A stretch of DNA of 64,000 bases from CAIMZW01 sp037135095 (GTDB lineage: Bacteria; Actinomycetota; Actinomycetes; Nanopelagicales; Nanopelagicaceae), in the NCBI GenBank assembly GCA_037135095.1, contig JBAXKZ010000002.1, positions 1 through 64,000 of the forward strand. The letters run 5' to 3'. The first letter of the stretch is position 1. Each line of letters starts with the position of its first letter. The notes below the pieces were generated by a model that saw only the letters and a program-made list of their open reading frames with translations, was not told the DNA's origin and did not search any database. This document shows, piece by piece, positions 1-7,640 of the stretch. The position numbers were made by a program, and so were the translations under genes.

Positions 1-735
1 GAGTTAGATTCACTGCTGACCTTCGTATTGAATTTACTTCGCGATTATGGACTAGAAGATTTCTACTTGGAGCTTTCGACCAAGAATCCCGCAAAGTCCG
101 TGGGCTCAGATGCTGATTGGGAAGTAGCAACCGAAACACTTCGACTAGCTGCACAGAAGCAAAATTTAGAATTGATATTGGACCCAGAAGGTGCCGCGTT
201 CTATGGCCCAAAGATCTCAGTCCAAGCTAAAGATGCCATTGGTCGCACTTGGCAGATGTCCACGATTCAGGTTGATTTTCAATTGCCACAGCGCTTCGAT
301 CTGGAATATGTGGCATCAGATGGCACCCGCCAACAACCAGTAATGATCCACCGCGCACTTTTCGGTTCTATTGAGCGCTTCTTCGGGGTACTTACCGAAC
401 ACTATGCCGGCGCCTTTCCACCGTGGCTCGCACCTGTCCAGGTTAGAGCTATTCCTGTCGCCGATGCCTTTACGCCATATTTGCAAGAGGTGGCAGAACA
501 AATGCGTAAAGCTGGCATTCGGATAGATGTCGATGGCTCTGATGATCGGATGCAGAAGAAGGTTCGCAATGCTCAACTTCAGAAGATTCCGTTCATGATG
601 ATCGCTGGCGAAGAAGATCAACTCGCCGGGGCAGTCTCGTTCCGCTATCGCAATGGCGAACAGAAGAACGGCGTTCCTATTGCAGCTGCGATTGCCGAAG
701 TTCTAAACACGATCTCAAATCGGATTCAGATTTAG
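1..735 (+). CDS. thrS: Threonyl-tRNA synthetase, 3' part
   Basis: This is the C-terminal part (244 residues) of threonyl-tRNA synthetase, which charges tRNA-Thr in the cytosol. The frame is open from base 1, so the true start lies outside the window. The visible part contains the class II motif 3 region (PVMIHRALFGSIERFFGVL, with the motif 3 arginine) followed by the anticodon-binding domain (PPWLAPVQV, then KIPFMMIAGEED and the VSFRYRNGEQ strand). The gene ends two bases before a HIT gene, which is the order found in mycobacteria and streptomycetes at the phosphatidylinositol locus. Confidence 0.97.
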   Translation, partial: ELDSLLTFVLNLLRDYGLEDFYLELSTKNPAKSVGSDADWEVATETLRLAAQKQNLELILDPEGAAFYGPKISVQAKDAIGRTWQMSTIQVDFQLPQRFDLEYVASDGTRQQPVMIHRALFGSIERFFGVLTEHYAGAFPPWLAPVQVRAIPVADAFTPYLQEVAEQMRKAGIRIDVDGSDDRMQKKVRNAQLQKIPFMMIAGEEDQLAGAVSFRYRNGEQKNGVPIAAAIAEVLNTISNRIQI

Positions 736-737
736 AG

Positions 738-1280
738 ATGGGCGAGACCACCATCACGGGCGGGGCCGGGATGCCAGATAGTTGGCAACGTCTTTGGGCT
801 CCGCATCGAATGGAATATTTGTCGGGGGAGAACCGACCACTTCCAGGCAATGATGTGCCCTGCCCGTTCTGTCGAATTCGAACGCTAGATGATGAACCGG
901 GTTTGATAGTCCATAGAGGCGTAAGCGCATACGTTGTTATGAATCTTTATCCCTACAACGCCGGCCATCTGCTCATCTGCAGCTATCGACACGTCGCCGA
1001 TCTGACTGACTTAGAAGAGATAGAGCGAAATGAAATATTCGCGCTCACTTCTCAAGCTATGAGAGTGATTCGAAAGGTAACTGGCGCATCGGGATTTAAT
1101 TTGGGGATGAATCAAGGTGCAGTATCAGGGGCAGGTGTAGCGGCTCATATTCACCAACATGTCGTCCCACGTTGGGCCGGTGACGCGAATTTCATGCCAA
1201 TAATCGGAAAGACCAGAGTTCTGCCACAACTATTACAGCAAACCCGTGATGATTTAGCTGCTGCCTGGGATTCGATCTAA
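738..1280 (+). CDS. HIT-family nucleotide hydrolase/phosphorylase
   Basis: This 180-residue protein of the histidine triad superfamily hydrolyses or phosphorolyses nucleotide phosphates. The active-site triad is HIHQHVVP (about residues 137-144), and CPFC (42-45) with a downstream His probably binds zinc. The mycobacterial protein at the same place, between thrS and pgsA, is a diadenosine tetraphosphate phosphorylase; the PRWAGDANF stretch after the triad fits that group. I infer an Ap4A-degrading role. The start at 738 lies two bases after the thrS stop; an internal ATG at 771 (MPDSWQ) is also possible because the first 11 residues look unconserved. The 3' end overlaps the convergent next gene by 27 bases. 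Confidence 0.93.
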   Translation: MGETTITGGAGMPDSWQRLWAPHRMEYLSGENRPLPGNDVPCPFCRIRTLDDEPGLIVHRGVSAYVVMNLYPYNAGHLLICSYRHVADLTDLEEIERNEIFALTSQAMRVIRKVTGASGFNLGMNQGAVSGAGVAAHIHQHVVPRWAGDANFMPIIGKTRVLPQLLQQTRDDLAAAWDSI

Positions 1281-1844
1281 ATATTCAGTTATCTCCGCAA
1301 TTCCAAGCTTGATGTGAAGCGATATTGGAATTGCCGGAAATAGTAAACCTTGTTCGAAGCCATCTTCACCGGCGATCTCGATCGCCTCAGCATATTCAGT
1401 GGCAAATTCTGCTACGAGTTCCTTATGTTCTGGCTCGCTTGGGATGGTGCGCTTTAAGCCCAACGAATAGTCGGTGATAGCCAGGTTTCTTAAATCAATC
1501 AGCGCCGTGGGAAAACCCTCGTCGGAATGGAGGACCAAATAAGGGGTGAGAACGGGCTCCAAAGTCTTGCCAGCTATCGCCGCCATATCTTCGAAATCGA
1601 GTTCTGAATCTTCAAGTTCTGCAATCGCAATCAGGGTCGGAAGGTAGATCTCGCGAGCCTGATTCCAGGCTTCAATGGCGCCCGGCGTAAAGCCGGTCAC
1701 GGCGCTAGCCACGATTATTAGCGCTTGGGCACGCTCAACAGGGAGCATTTCTCGGCCTAGAGCAGCTGCCAATTCCGGCGCGCCGAAGCCAACGATTGCG
1801 ATAGCCGCTGGCTCGCCGTTTTTCTGAGAAATTAGGTTGCTCAC
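1254..1844 (-). CDS. Stand-alone EF-G G-domain-like pseudo-GTPase
   Basis: This 196-residue protein aligns by eye with domain I of translation elongation factor G but has lost the nucleotide motifs. Where EF-G has GHxDHGKT, it reads VGFGAPELAAALG; where EF-G has NKMD, it reads AELED. The stretch holding G2 and G3 is missing. Still recognisable are VERAQALIIVASAVTGFTPG (EF-G: VERALRVLDGAVLVLDAVEGV type), IEAWNQA, a PTALIDLRNLAI strand (EF-G GVIDLV type) and a C-terminal IAEITEYLDRIP matching the LLDAVVDYLPSP end of domain I. It cannot be expected to bind GTP. Its role is unknown. It starts with GTG and has no Shine-Dalgarno site; a TAGGCT -10 box lies 8 bases upstream, suggesting a leaderless mRNA. 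It sits inside the PI lipid locus. Confidence 0.8.
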   Translation of the reverse strand: MSNLISQKNGEPAAIAIVGFGAPELAAALGREMLPVERAQALIIVASAVTGFTPGAIEAWNQAREIYLPTLIAIAELEDSELDFEDMAAIAGKTLEPVLTPYLVLHSDEGFPTALIDLRNLAITDYSLGLKRTIPSEPEHKELVAEFATEYAEAIEIAGEDGFEQGLLFPAIPISLHIKLGIAEITEYLDRIPGSS

Positions 1845-1852
1845 GGAGGTGA

Positions 1853-1858
1853 AGCCTA
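1853..1858 (-). promoter_or_regulatory. Candidate -10 box of the EF-G-like gene
   Basis: The reverse strand reads TAGGCT, then eight bases, then the GTG start. This suggests a leaderless transcript. No clear -35 is seen. The spacer also carries, on the other strand, the GGAGGTG ribosome site (1845-1851) of pgsA, so the two divergent genes share a very small control region. Confidence 0.35.
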
Positions 1859-1865
1859 CGATGGA

Positions 1866-2471
1866 ATGGTGTTACAAAGTTCCTTAAGGCGGCCAGTCAC
1901 CCTGGTCATCACGCCCTTATGCCGTGGACTTCTGGCCCTGGGCCTTAGCGCCAACATGGTGAGCGCCTCTGGTGCGATCGGAACTGTGATTTCGGCCCTT
2001 TACTTCTACCCACGCGGAAATTTCTTCTGGGGAACTTTGATTCTCTTACTTTTTGTTCTGTTCGATTTACTAGATGGCACGATGGCTCGACTTTCGGAAA
2101 GTGGGTCAAGCACCTGGGGCGCACTATTGGACTCGACCTTAGATCGAATCAGCGATGCCAGTATCTTGGCCGGCGTTCTTCTTTATTTAATCGATAGAAA
2201 CGATCGCCTAGTTCCCGTTATTTTGATCGGGCTTGTCGCAGGCGGCCTGGTCTCGTACATAAAGGCCAGGGCTGAATCTTTGGGTATCCAGTGCAACGGT
2301 GGTTTTGCCGAACGTACGGAACGGTTGATCATTGCGCTTCTTGCAATCGCCCTTACAGGGTTGCATGTTCATTTCGTCTTGGCAATTGGAATGTGGTTCT
2401 TGGCACTCGCTAGTACTTACACCATGCTGGAACGGCTTCGTATTGTTTATGTAGCAACGAAAAGTTTGTAA
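1866..2471 (+). CDS. pgsA: CDP-alcohol phosphatidyltransferase (PI-phosphate synthase type)
   Basis: This integral membrane enzyme (201 residues) joins CDP-diacylglycerol to an alcohol; by position it should make phosphatidylinositol phosphate from inositol phosphate, the first step of PIM synthesis. The CDP-alcohol phosphotransferase motif is present: D67, D70-G71, A74-R75, G85, D89, D93. Nine residues rather than the usual eight separate AR from the G. Several hydrophobic helices surround it. GGAGGTG at 1845-1851 is the likely ribosome site, 14 bases before this ATG; an ATG at 1861 is better spaced but runs into a stop. The acyltransferase gene follows after two bases. Confidence 0.92.
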   Translation: MVLQSSLRRPVTLVITPLCRGLLALGLSANMVSASGAIGTVISALYFYPRGNFFWGTLILLLFVLFDLLDGTMARLSESGSSTWGALLDSTLDRISDASILAGVLLYLIDRNDRLVPVILIGLVAGGLVSYIKARAESLGIQCNGGFAERTERLIIALLAIALTGLHVHFVLAIGMWFLALASTYTMLERLRIVYVATKSL

Positions 2472-2473
2472 GA

Positions 2474-3367
2474 ATGAAGAAGATGCTCACGTACTGGGCC
2501 TATGCCCTGGCTTGGAAAATTACGCGCACCTTACCCAAGAAATTCATATATCGAAGTGCGGACCGCATTGCACTTAAGTTGGTAGGCAAAGGCGGTAAGT
2601 CGATAGTGCGACTTCGATCAAACTATTCCAGAATGCAGCCACTGATCACGCCTTCCGAATTAGATTCACTAGTGAACGAAGGCATGAAATCCTACTTGCG
2701 ATATTGGGTTGATACCTTTCGTTTTCCGAATTGGAGCAAATCGGAAATTATCTCCACGGTGGTCGTGGAAAATGAAAATTATCTGAGAGATCCAATTGCT
2801 CATGGTCGCGGTTGTATCGTCGCTTTGCCTCACGCCGGAAATTGGGATCACGCTGGAGCCTACTTTTGTGCAACTGGAATTCCGTTAACTACCGTTGCGG
2901 AGCATTTGGAACCCGAGAAACTCTTTCGTAAATTTTTAGCACATCGTCAAAATATGGGAATGGAAGTTCTCGATTTGGATTCCAGAGTGATTGCAACATT
3001 GGCTCAACGATTGCGTGCGGGAAAACTAGTTGCCCTAGTGGCTGATCGAGATCTCTCGCGTTCCGGAATAGATGTTGATTTTGCCGGCGCCCCTGCTCGA
3101 ATGCCTGGCGGTCCGGCAATTCTTTCGATCCAAACCGGCGCCCCTTTGATTACCGCTTTTGTGAAATATGAGGTCGAAGGCATCCGTATTATTTTTGGTG
3201 AAGAGGTTGCAGTTCCCACGACAGGTACACAAGCAGAAAAGATTGCGGCCATGACTCAAGAGTGTGCCAATCGTTTTGCGGCTGAAATCAAAAAATCCAC
3301 AGCCGATTGGCACATGCTTCAACGGATATGGATCGATGGCGACTTTGCAGATCGAGCAAGCTCATGA
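2474..3367 (+). CDS. PIM acyltransferase (LpxL/HtrB superfamily, PatA-like)
   Basis: This 297-residue membrane-associated acyltransferase has the HX4D catalytic motif at HAGNWD (H120, D125), followed by the VADRDLSRSG region typical of the lipid A acyltransferase superfamily. Actinobacteria lack lipid A. The mycobacterial member at this position, between pgsA and pimA, transfers a fatty acid onto the mannose of phosphatidylinositol mannoside on the cytoplasmic face of the membrane. I infer the same role here. The gene follows pgsA by two bases without a clear ribosome site, and its stop overlaps the pimA start (ATGA), so all three are probably translated as one coupled unit. Confidence 0.92.
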   Translation: MKKMLTYWAYALAWKITRTLPKKFIYRSADRIALKLVGKGGKSIVRLRSNYSRMQPLITPSELDSLVNEGMKSYLRYWVDTFRFPNWSKSEIISTVVVENENYLRDPIAHGRGCIVALPHAGNWDHAGAYFCATGIPLTTVAEHLEPEKLFRKFLAHRQNMGMEVLDLDSRVIATLAQRLRAGKLVALVADRDLSRSGIDVDFAGAPARMPGGPAILSIQTGAPLITAFVKYEVEGIRIIFGEEVAVPTTGTQAEKIAAMTQECANRFAAEIKKSTADWHMLQRIWIDGDFADRASS

Positions 3368-4536
3368 GGAAGTTAAAGATTGGCGTTGTCTGTCCATACG
3401 GTTGGGACACTCCGGGCGGCGTGCAAATTCACATAAAGGAATTGACCGAATACCTAATCGATTTGGGTCACGAAGTGTCGGTCTTTGCACCGGTCTCTGA
3501 TGAAACGCTTGTAACCGAACCTTGGTTGGTATCTGCGGGTCGGCCAATTTCGATTCCGTATAACGGAGCGGTCGGTCGAATACTTTTCGGTCCAGTAGCC
3601 TCTTCGAGAGTGCGCCAATGGATTGCAGCCGGGCAATTCGATCTACTTCATTTACATGAACCGGCAATCCCTTCGCTCTCTCTTTTGGCTTGTTGGGCCG
3701 CGGATGGACCAATGGTTGCCACTTTTCATGTCTCAACGACCAAGCAACGCGCCATTGTTGCTGTTGGGCCAATTTTGGAGCCGGTGTTGGAAAAGCTCAC
3801 CGCTCGGATCGCCGTGAGCGAAATGGCCAGAGCCACATTGAAGGATCATTTTGAAACCGAGGCGGTTGTGATTCCCAACGGTATTAATACTGGGAAATTT
3901 GCGGATCCAAGTTTTCGTCCGGAGTGGCAAGGGGAAGAGACCATCGGCTTTATCGGCCGCTTCGATGAACCGCGAAAAGGTTTACAGGTTCTACTCGATT
4001 GCCTTCCCGCGGTTTTAAAGTCATTTCCAAAAGCAAAGTTATTGGTCGCGGGACCAGGAAATCTTGATGAAGTCATGAAGAAAGTTGATCCGGCAATCAG
4101 AGCCCGAGTTCAGTTTCTGGGTCGGCTTTCGGAGGTTGAGAAGGTTGAATTTTTTCATTCCATCGACTTATACGTTGCGCCAAATACGGGCGGCGAGTCC
4201 TTCGGGATCATTCTCACGGAAGCGATGGCATCCAGTACCGCGATTGTTGCCAGTGATATCCCGGCCTTTGAACAACTCTTAAATTTCGGGGAATTTGGCG
4301 CGCTTTTCACTTCCGAGGATTCCAAAGATTTAGCGCGAGTCGTAATCGATCTTTTGTCGAATAAAGAACGGCGACGCAGCCTGGAGCAGGCTGGGTTAGC
4401 TCAATCTAAAAAGTACGATTGGGCAACGGTTTCTGAACAAATTTTGGATGTCTACGAAATGGTTTTGGTTGGAAATGATGGAGTCACCTTGGCTTCCGAC
4501 AACCGAGTGTGGAACAGGTGGCGATCAAATGACTAA
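3364..4536 (+). CDS. pimA: Phosphatidylinositol alpha-mannosyltransferase
   Basis: This GT4-family glycosyltransferase (390 residues) transfers mannose from GDP-mannose to phosphatidylinositol, starting PIM synthesis at the inner face of the membrane. The N-terminal Rossmann half has the WDTPGGVQIHI acceptor-side loop (from residue 14). The C-terminal half has IGRFDEPRKGL and the E-x7-E sugar-nucleotide motif ESFGIILTE (E278-E286). The start at 3364 is chosen because its ATGA overlaps the stop of the acyltransferase; an in-frame ATG at 3307 would read far into that gene. The length matches mycobacterial PimA. The last eight bases overlap the next gene. Confidence 0.95.
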   Translation: MRKLKIGVVCPYGWDTPGGVQIHIKELTEYLIDLGHEVSVFAPVSDETLVTEPWLVSAGRPISIPYNGAVGRILFGPVASSRVRQWIAAGQFDLLHLHEPAIPSLSLLACWAADGPMVATFHVSTTKQRAIVAVGPILEPVLEKLTARIAVSEMARATLKDHFETEAVVIPNGINTGKFADPSFRPEWQGEETIGFIGRFDEPRKGLQVLLDCLPAVLKSFPKAKLLVAGPGNLDEVMKKVDPAIRARVQFLGRLSEVEKVEFFHSIDLYVAPNTGGESFGIILTEAMASSTAIVASDIPAFEQLLNFGEFGALFTSEDSKDLARVVIDLLSNKERRRSLEQAGLAQSKKYDWATVSEQILDVYEMVLVGNDGVTLASDNRVWNRWRSND

Positions 4537-5035
4537 GGGCGCTATGACTCTCTTAATCGTGATCCTTGTGCTCAGTTGGTACCTTTCATTTTCGGCATCT
4601 CGATTAGATCGCCTCCATCATCGAGTCGAAACTTCTTGGGAACATCTTGATGCTCTGCTTCAACGACGAGCTGCAATCGCCGTCGAAATTGCTCATAAGT
4701 CAGAGTTAGATCCGGCCACTTACCTCTTGCTTGCGAGTTCGGCCTTTCAAGCGCGAGAGGCTTCGATTATGGAACGAAGTGAAGCTGAGAGCGCCCTTTC
4801 GGAATCGTTGAAATTGTTGCAAGGGGACTCGAACGATGTTGTCGATGTCATTGCGCCAGAGTTGTTGACCGAACTTGGGGTAATAACCGACAAAATAAGG
4901 ATCGCCGTGAATATTCACTTGGAAGCGGTAAATGCAGTGCGGCACTTAAGGACAAAGTTAGTCTTCCGAATTTTTAGGTTAGCCGGGCACGCGCCGTTGC
5001 CGCTTCGCTACGCCTTTGAGGATGATGTTTTATGA
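4529..5035 (+). CDS. LemA-like single-pass membrane protein
   Basis: This is a 168-residue protein of unknown function. One N-terminal transmembrane helix (about residues 6-22) is followed by a helical, charged region. The stretch RLDRLHHRVETSWEHLDALL followed by QRR resembles the start of LemA proteins (a VeeAWsdIdvqLkRR pattern), but the rest is shorter and I do not recognise it. The start at 4529 (GGTGG upstream) overlaps pimA by eight bases; ATG at 4544 is an alternative, and the longer frame from 4448 would sit inside pimA. Its stop overlaps the start of the next gene (ATGA). The coupling suggests an envelope role linked to PIM lipids. Confidence 0.75.
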   Translation: MTKGAMTLLIVILVLSWYLSFSASRLDRLHHRVETSWEHLDALLQRRAAIAVEIAHKSELDPATYLLLASSAFQAREASIMERSEAESALSESLKLLQGDSNDVVDVIAPELLTELGVITDKIRIAVNIHLEAVNAVRHLRTKLVFRIFRLAGHAPLPLRYAFEDDVL

Positions 5036-6072
5036 GACGGAATTACCTCGTTGGGATTGCGCTCTTTGGAATTTTGGTCCTGACCTCCTGTGGAACTAGT
5101 TCAAATCCAAATTCCATGGGATCTGTTCCAAAATCTGAAGCAACAAAACCAACTCTAAATCTTCTGACCGGGTTGCCAGGAACTAATGGTCCTGTGCTTG
5201 CGGTAAAAGTGGATGACACTCGCCCTGCACATCCGCAGATTGGCTTGCAGTATGCAGATGTGGTTTATGTTGAACAAGTTGAAGGGGGTTTAACTCGATT
5301 AGCGGCATTCTACTCGCAACATCTTCCCGAGGATATCGGCCCAGTCCGCTCTGCCAGAATAAGTGACATTGACATCTTGGCTCAATATGGCCGAGTTGGC
5401 TTCGCCTTCAGTGGCGCGCAATCCAAGCTCTATCCAGTAATAAATGCCGCCAATTTAGTAAATTTAAGTGCTGATCGAAATTCGTCGACTATCTATTTTC
5501 GTGACAACACCAGATTTTCACCGACGAATTTAATCCTAAAACCGAAATTGCTGATGGCTAAAGCGCTGACTCAAGATCACGCAACTATTGATACGGTTAA
5601 GTCGATCGGCTTCACTTTTGGCGAGATCGCAAATGGTGGCACGTCGATAACTTCGATGAAAGTTAAGTGGCCGGCCGCCGATTACGAGGCCATCTGGTCT
5701 ACCTCAGAATCTCGTTGGCTACTTTCGCACGATGGGAAGCCTGACTTGGCTTCAACGGGGGAGAATTTGGGATCGCCGACCATCTTGATTCAAATAGTTA
5801 GCATTACTAATTCGATCTACCAAGACCGCGAAGGCGGAATCACGCCATTCAGCAATACGGTGGGAACTGGAACCGGCTACCTACTTCGAGGCGGAAAAGC
5901 CTTCTCCCTTACCTGGAACCGGCCATCCCCGACTGCCGGAACTACTTGGAACCTGCTGGATGGCAGCCCAGCGAATTTGGCTCCAGGCCAGATCTGGATC
6001 ATGCTCACTGACCACCAGCCCACCTTTGTGAGCCCGGTCGCCCCGAGCGCATCATCCTCGCCATCAAAGTAG
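5032..6072 (+). CDS. DUF3048 lipoprotein (YerB-like)
   Basis: This is a secreted lipoprotein of 346 residues. The N-terminus has a positively charged, hydrophobic signal peptide ending in the lipobox LTSC (Cys at about residue 20), so the protein should be anchored to the outer face of the membrane. The mature part matches DUF3048: LTGLPG, VKVDDTRPAHPQIGL, ADVVYVEQVEGGLTRLAAFY and the signature GPVRSAR. The family is widespread in Gram-positive bacteria and its function is not established. The C-terminus ends in a Ser/Pro-rich tail. The start overlaps the stop of the LemA-like gene (ATGA). A short spacer with a candidate promoter separates it from pdxS. Confidence 0.9.
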   Translation: MRRNYLVGIALFGILVLTSCGTSSNPNSMGSVPKSEATKPTLNLLTGLPGTNGPVLAVKVDDTRPAHPQIGLQYADVVYVEQVEGGLTRLAAFYSQHLPEDIGPVRSARISDIDILAQYGRVGFAFSGAQSKLYPVINAANLVNLSADRNSSTIYFRDNTRFSPTNLILKPKLLMAKALTQDHATIDTVKSIGFTFGEIANGGTSITSMKVKWPAADYEAIWSTSESRWLLSHDGKPDLASTGENLGSPTILIQIVSITNSIYQDREGGITPFSNTVGTGTGYLLRGGKAFSLTWNRPSPTAGTTWNLLDGSPANLAPGQIWIMLTDHQPTFVSPVAPSASSSPSK

Positions 6073-6121
6073 AGTTATCCTCTTAACGGAACCCAAAGTT
6101 CCATGTCAATCGGGAGATTAA
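6070..6121 (+). promoter_or_regulatory. Spacer before pdxS with -10 candidate, small hairpin and ribosome site
   Basis: TAGAGT (6070-6075) overlaps the stop codon of the lipoprotein gene and could be a -10 box for pdxST. A small hairpin GGAAC-CCAAA-GTTCC spans 6088-6102. GGGAG, six bases before the ATG, is a good ribosome site. No -35 is obvious and no known regulator site was recognised. Confidence 0.35.
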
Positions 6122-7021
6122 ATGTCTGAAGCAACCTCACACGCGCTAGGTACCGCTCGCGTAAAGCGTGGCATGGCCGAAATGCTCAAAGGTGGCGTCA
6201 TCATGGATGTCGTCAATGTGGAGCAGGCGAAGATTGCCGAGGACTCTGGTGCCGTAGCAGTTATGGCGCTAGAGCGCGTACCGGCAGATATTCGTGCCCA
6301 AGGCGGCGTCTCTCGAATGTCAGATCCCGACATGATCGAGAAAATTCAGGCAGCTGTCTCTATTCCGGTAATGGCGAAGGTACGCATTGGCCATTTTGTC
6401 GAAGCCCAAGTTCTCCAAAGTTTAAGTGTTGACTACATCGATGAATCAGAAGTCCTAACACCGGCTGATTATGAGCATCATATTGATAAGTGGAAATTCA
6501 CCATTCCCTTTGTTTGTGGCGCCACCAACCTGGGTGAGGCGCTACGCCGAATTAACGAAGGCGCAGCAATGATTCGCTCAAAGGGCGAAGCGGGAACCGG
6601 CGATGTATCAAATGCCACTACCCACATGCGCAAGATCAGTCAAGAAATTCGCCGCCTGAGTTCTATGCGTGAAGATGAACTTTATGTTGCGGCAAAGGAA
6701 CTTCAAGCACCGTATGCCCTGGTCAAAGAAGTTGCCGAAACCGGAAAGCTTCCAGTGGTGTTGTTTACCGCCGGCGGTATTGCTACCCCTGCCGATGCCG
6801 CCATGATGATGCAGCTCGGTGCCGACGGTGTTTTCGTTGGCTCCGGAATTTTCAAGTCCGGCGACCCGGCAAAACGAGCAGCTGCTTGTGTGAAAGCAGT
6901 TACCTATTTCACCGATCCTAAAGTTATTGCCGATGTCTCTCGAGGTTTGGGAGATGCGATGGTTGGTATCAATGTGGCCGATATTCCGGTTCCGCATCGA
7001 TTGGCCGACCGAGGCTGGTAA
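6122..7021 (+). CDS. pdxS: Pyridoxal 5'-phosphate synthase, lyase subunit
   Basis: PdxS (299 residues) is a TIM-barrel enzyme that builds pyridoxal phosphate from ribose 5-phosphate, glyceraldehyde 3-phosphate and ammonia supplied by PdxT. Recognisable are the start GTARVKRGMAEMLKGGVIMD, the lysine region MAKVRIGHFVEAQ, the phosphate loop KGEAGTGDVSNA and FTAGGIATPADAAMMMQLG. The full length and intact motifs indicate vitamin B6 prototrophy by the deoxyxylulose-5-phosphate-independent route. It has its own ribosome site (GGGAG), and pdxT follows after two bases, as expected for the two-subunit complex. Confidence 0.98.
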   Translation: MSEATSHALGTARVKRGMAEMLKGGVIMDVVNVEQAKIAEDSGAVAVMALERVPADIRAQGGVSRMSDPDMIEKIQAAVSIPVMAKVRIGHFVEAQVLQSLSVDYIDESEVLTPADYEHHIDKWKFTIPFVCGATNLGEALRRINEGAAMIRSKGEAGTGDVSNATTHMRKISQEIRRLSSMREDELYVAAKELQAPYALVKEVAETGKLPVVLFTAGGIATPADAAMMMQLGADGVFVGSGIFKSGDPAKRAAACVKAVTYFTDPKVIADVSRGLGDAMVGINVADIPVPHRLADRGW

Positions 7022-7023
7022 CC

Positions 7024-7629
7024 ATGAAAGTTGGAGTACTTGCGCTCCAAGGCGATTTTCGCGAACATATCGCCGCGCTTTCGGATCTAGGTGTTGAGGC
7101 ATTTGCCGTTCGAACCGCCTCAGAGATTTCGAATATCGATGCCTTAATTTTGCCTGGCGGGGAATCGACGACCATAGCTAAATTGGCACGCAGTTTTGAT
7201 CTCTTTGATCTAATTAAGAGGCGAATCGGGGAAGGGTTGCCCGTTTACGGCTCTTGCGCCGGGATGATTTTGCTGGCGGATCGGGTTCTGGATGCAGCGC
7301 TCGACCAGGAGACCTTCGGTGGCATCGACATGACCGTCCGAAGAAATGCCTTTGGACGCCAAGTGGATTCTTTCGAATCTGAGCTCGAGATGGTGGGGAT
7401 TGCTGGACCGGCCATCAAGACCATCTTCATTCGGGCCCCTTGGGTCGAAGAATTTGGCTCTTCAGTGACCGTCCTAGCGAGCCTCGAAATTGGCGGCCTC
7501 ACTCATCCAGTTGCAGTGCGACAAGGAAACTTGTTGGCAACGTCATTCCATCCCGAGATTTCAGGGGATAATCGGATCCATAAATTCTTTGTAGATGAGG
7601 TCTGCAGTGACCTCCGTTCCAGGATGTAA
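7024..7629 (+). CDS. pdxT: Pyridoxal 5'-phosphate synthase, glutaminase subunit
   Basis: PdxT (201 residues) is a class I glutamine amidotransferase that releases ammonia from glutamine and channels it to PdxS. The N-terminal LALQGDFREH, the oxyanion region PGGESTTIAKL, the nucleophile elbow GSCAGM (catalytic Cys) and the His-Glu pair in FHPEISGD are all present. GAGG a few bases upstream serves as ribosome site inside the end of pdxS. It pairs directly with the preceding gene. Confidence 0.98.
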   Translation: MKVGVLALQGDFREHIAALSDLGVEAFAVRTASEISNIDALILPGGESTTIAKLARSFDLFDLIKRRIGEGLPVYGSCAGMILLADRVLDAALDQETFGGIDMTVRRNAFGRQVDSFESELEMVGIAGPAIKTIFIRAPWVEEFGSSVTVLASLEIGGLTHPVAVRQGNLLATSFHPEISGDNRIHKFFVDEVCSDLRSRM

Positions 7630-7640
7630 GGGGATAGGAA

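Noticed and set aside
316..621. Reverse-strand frame of 101 residues inside thrS
   Set aside because: It lies wholly within a clearly conserved gene, has no recognisable motif and no start signal.
6608..7102. Reverse-strand frame of 164 residues across pdxS-pdxT
   Set aside because: Spans two conserved genes on the other strand; no family resemblance.
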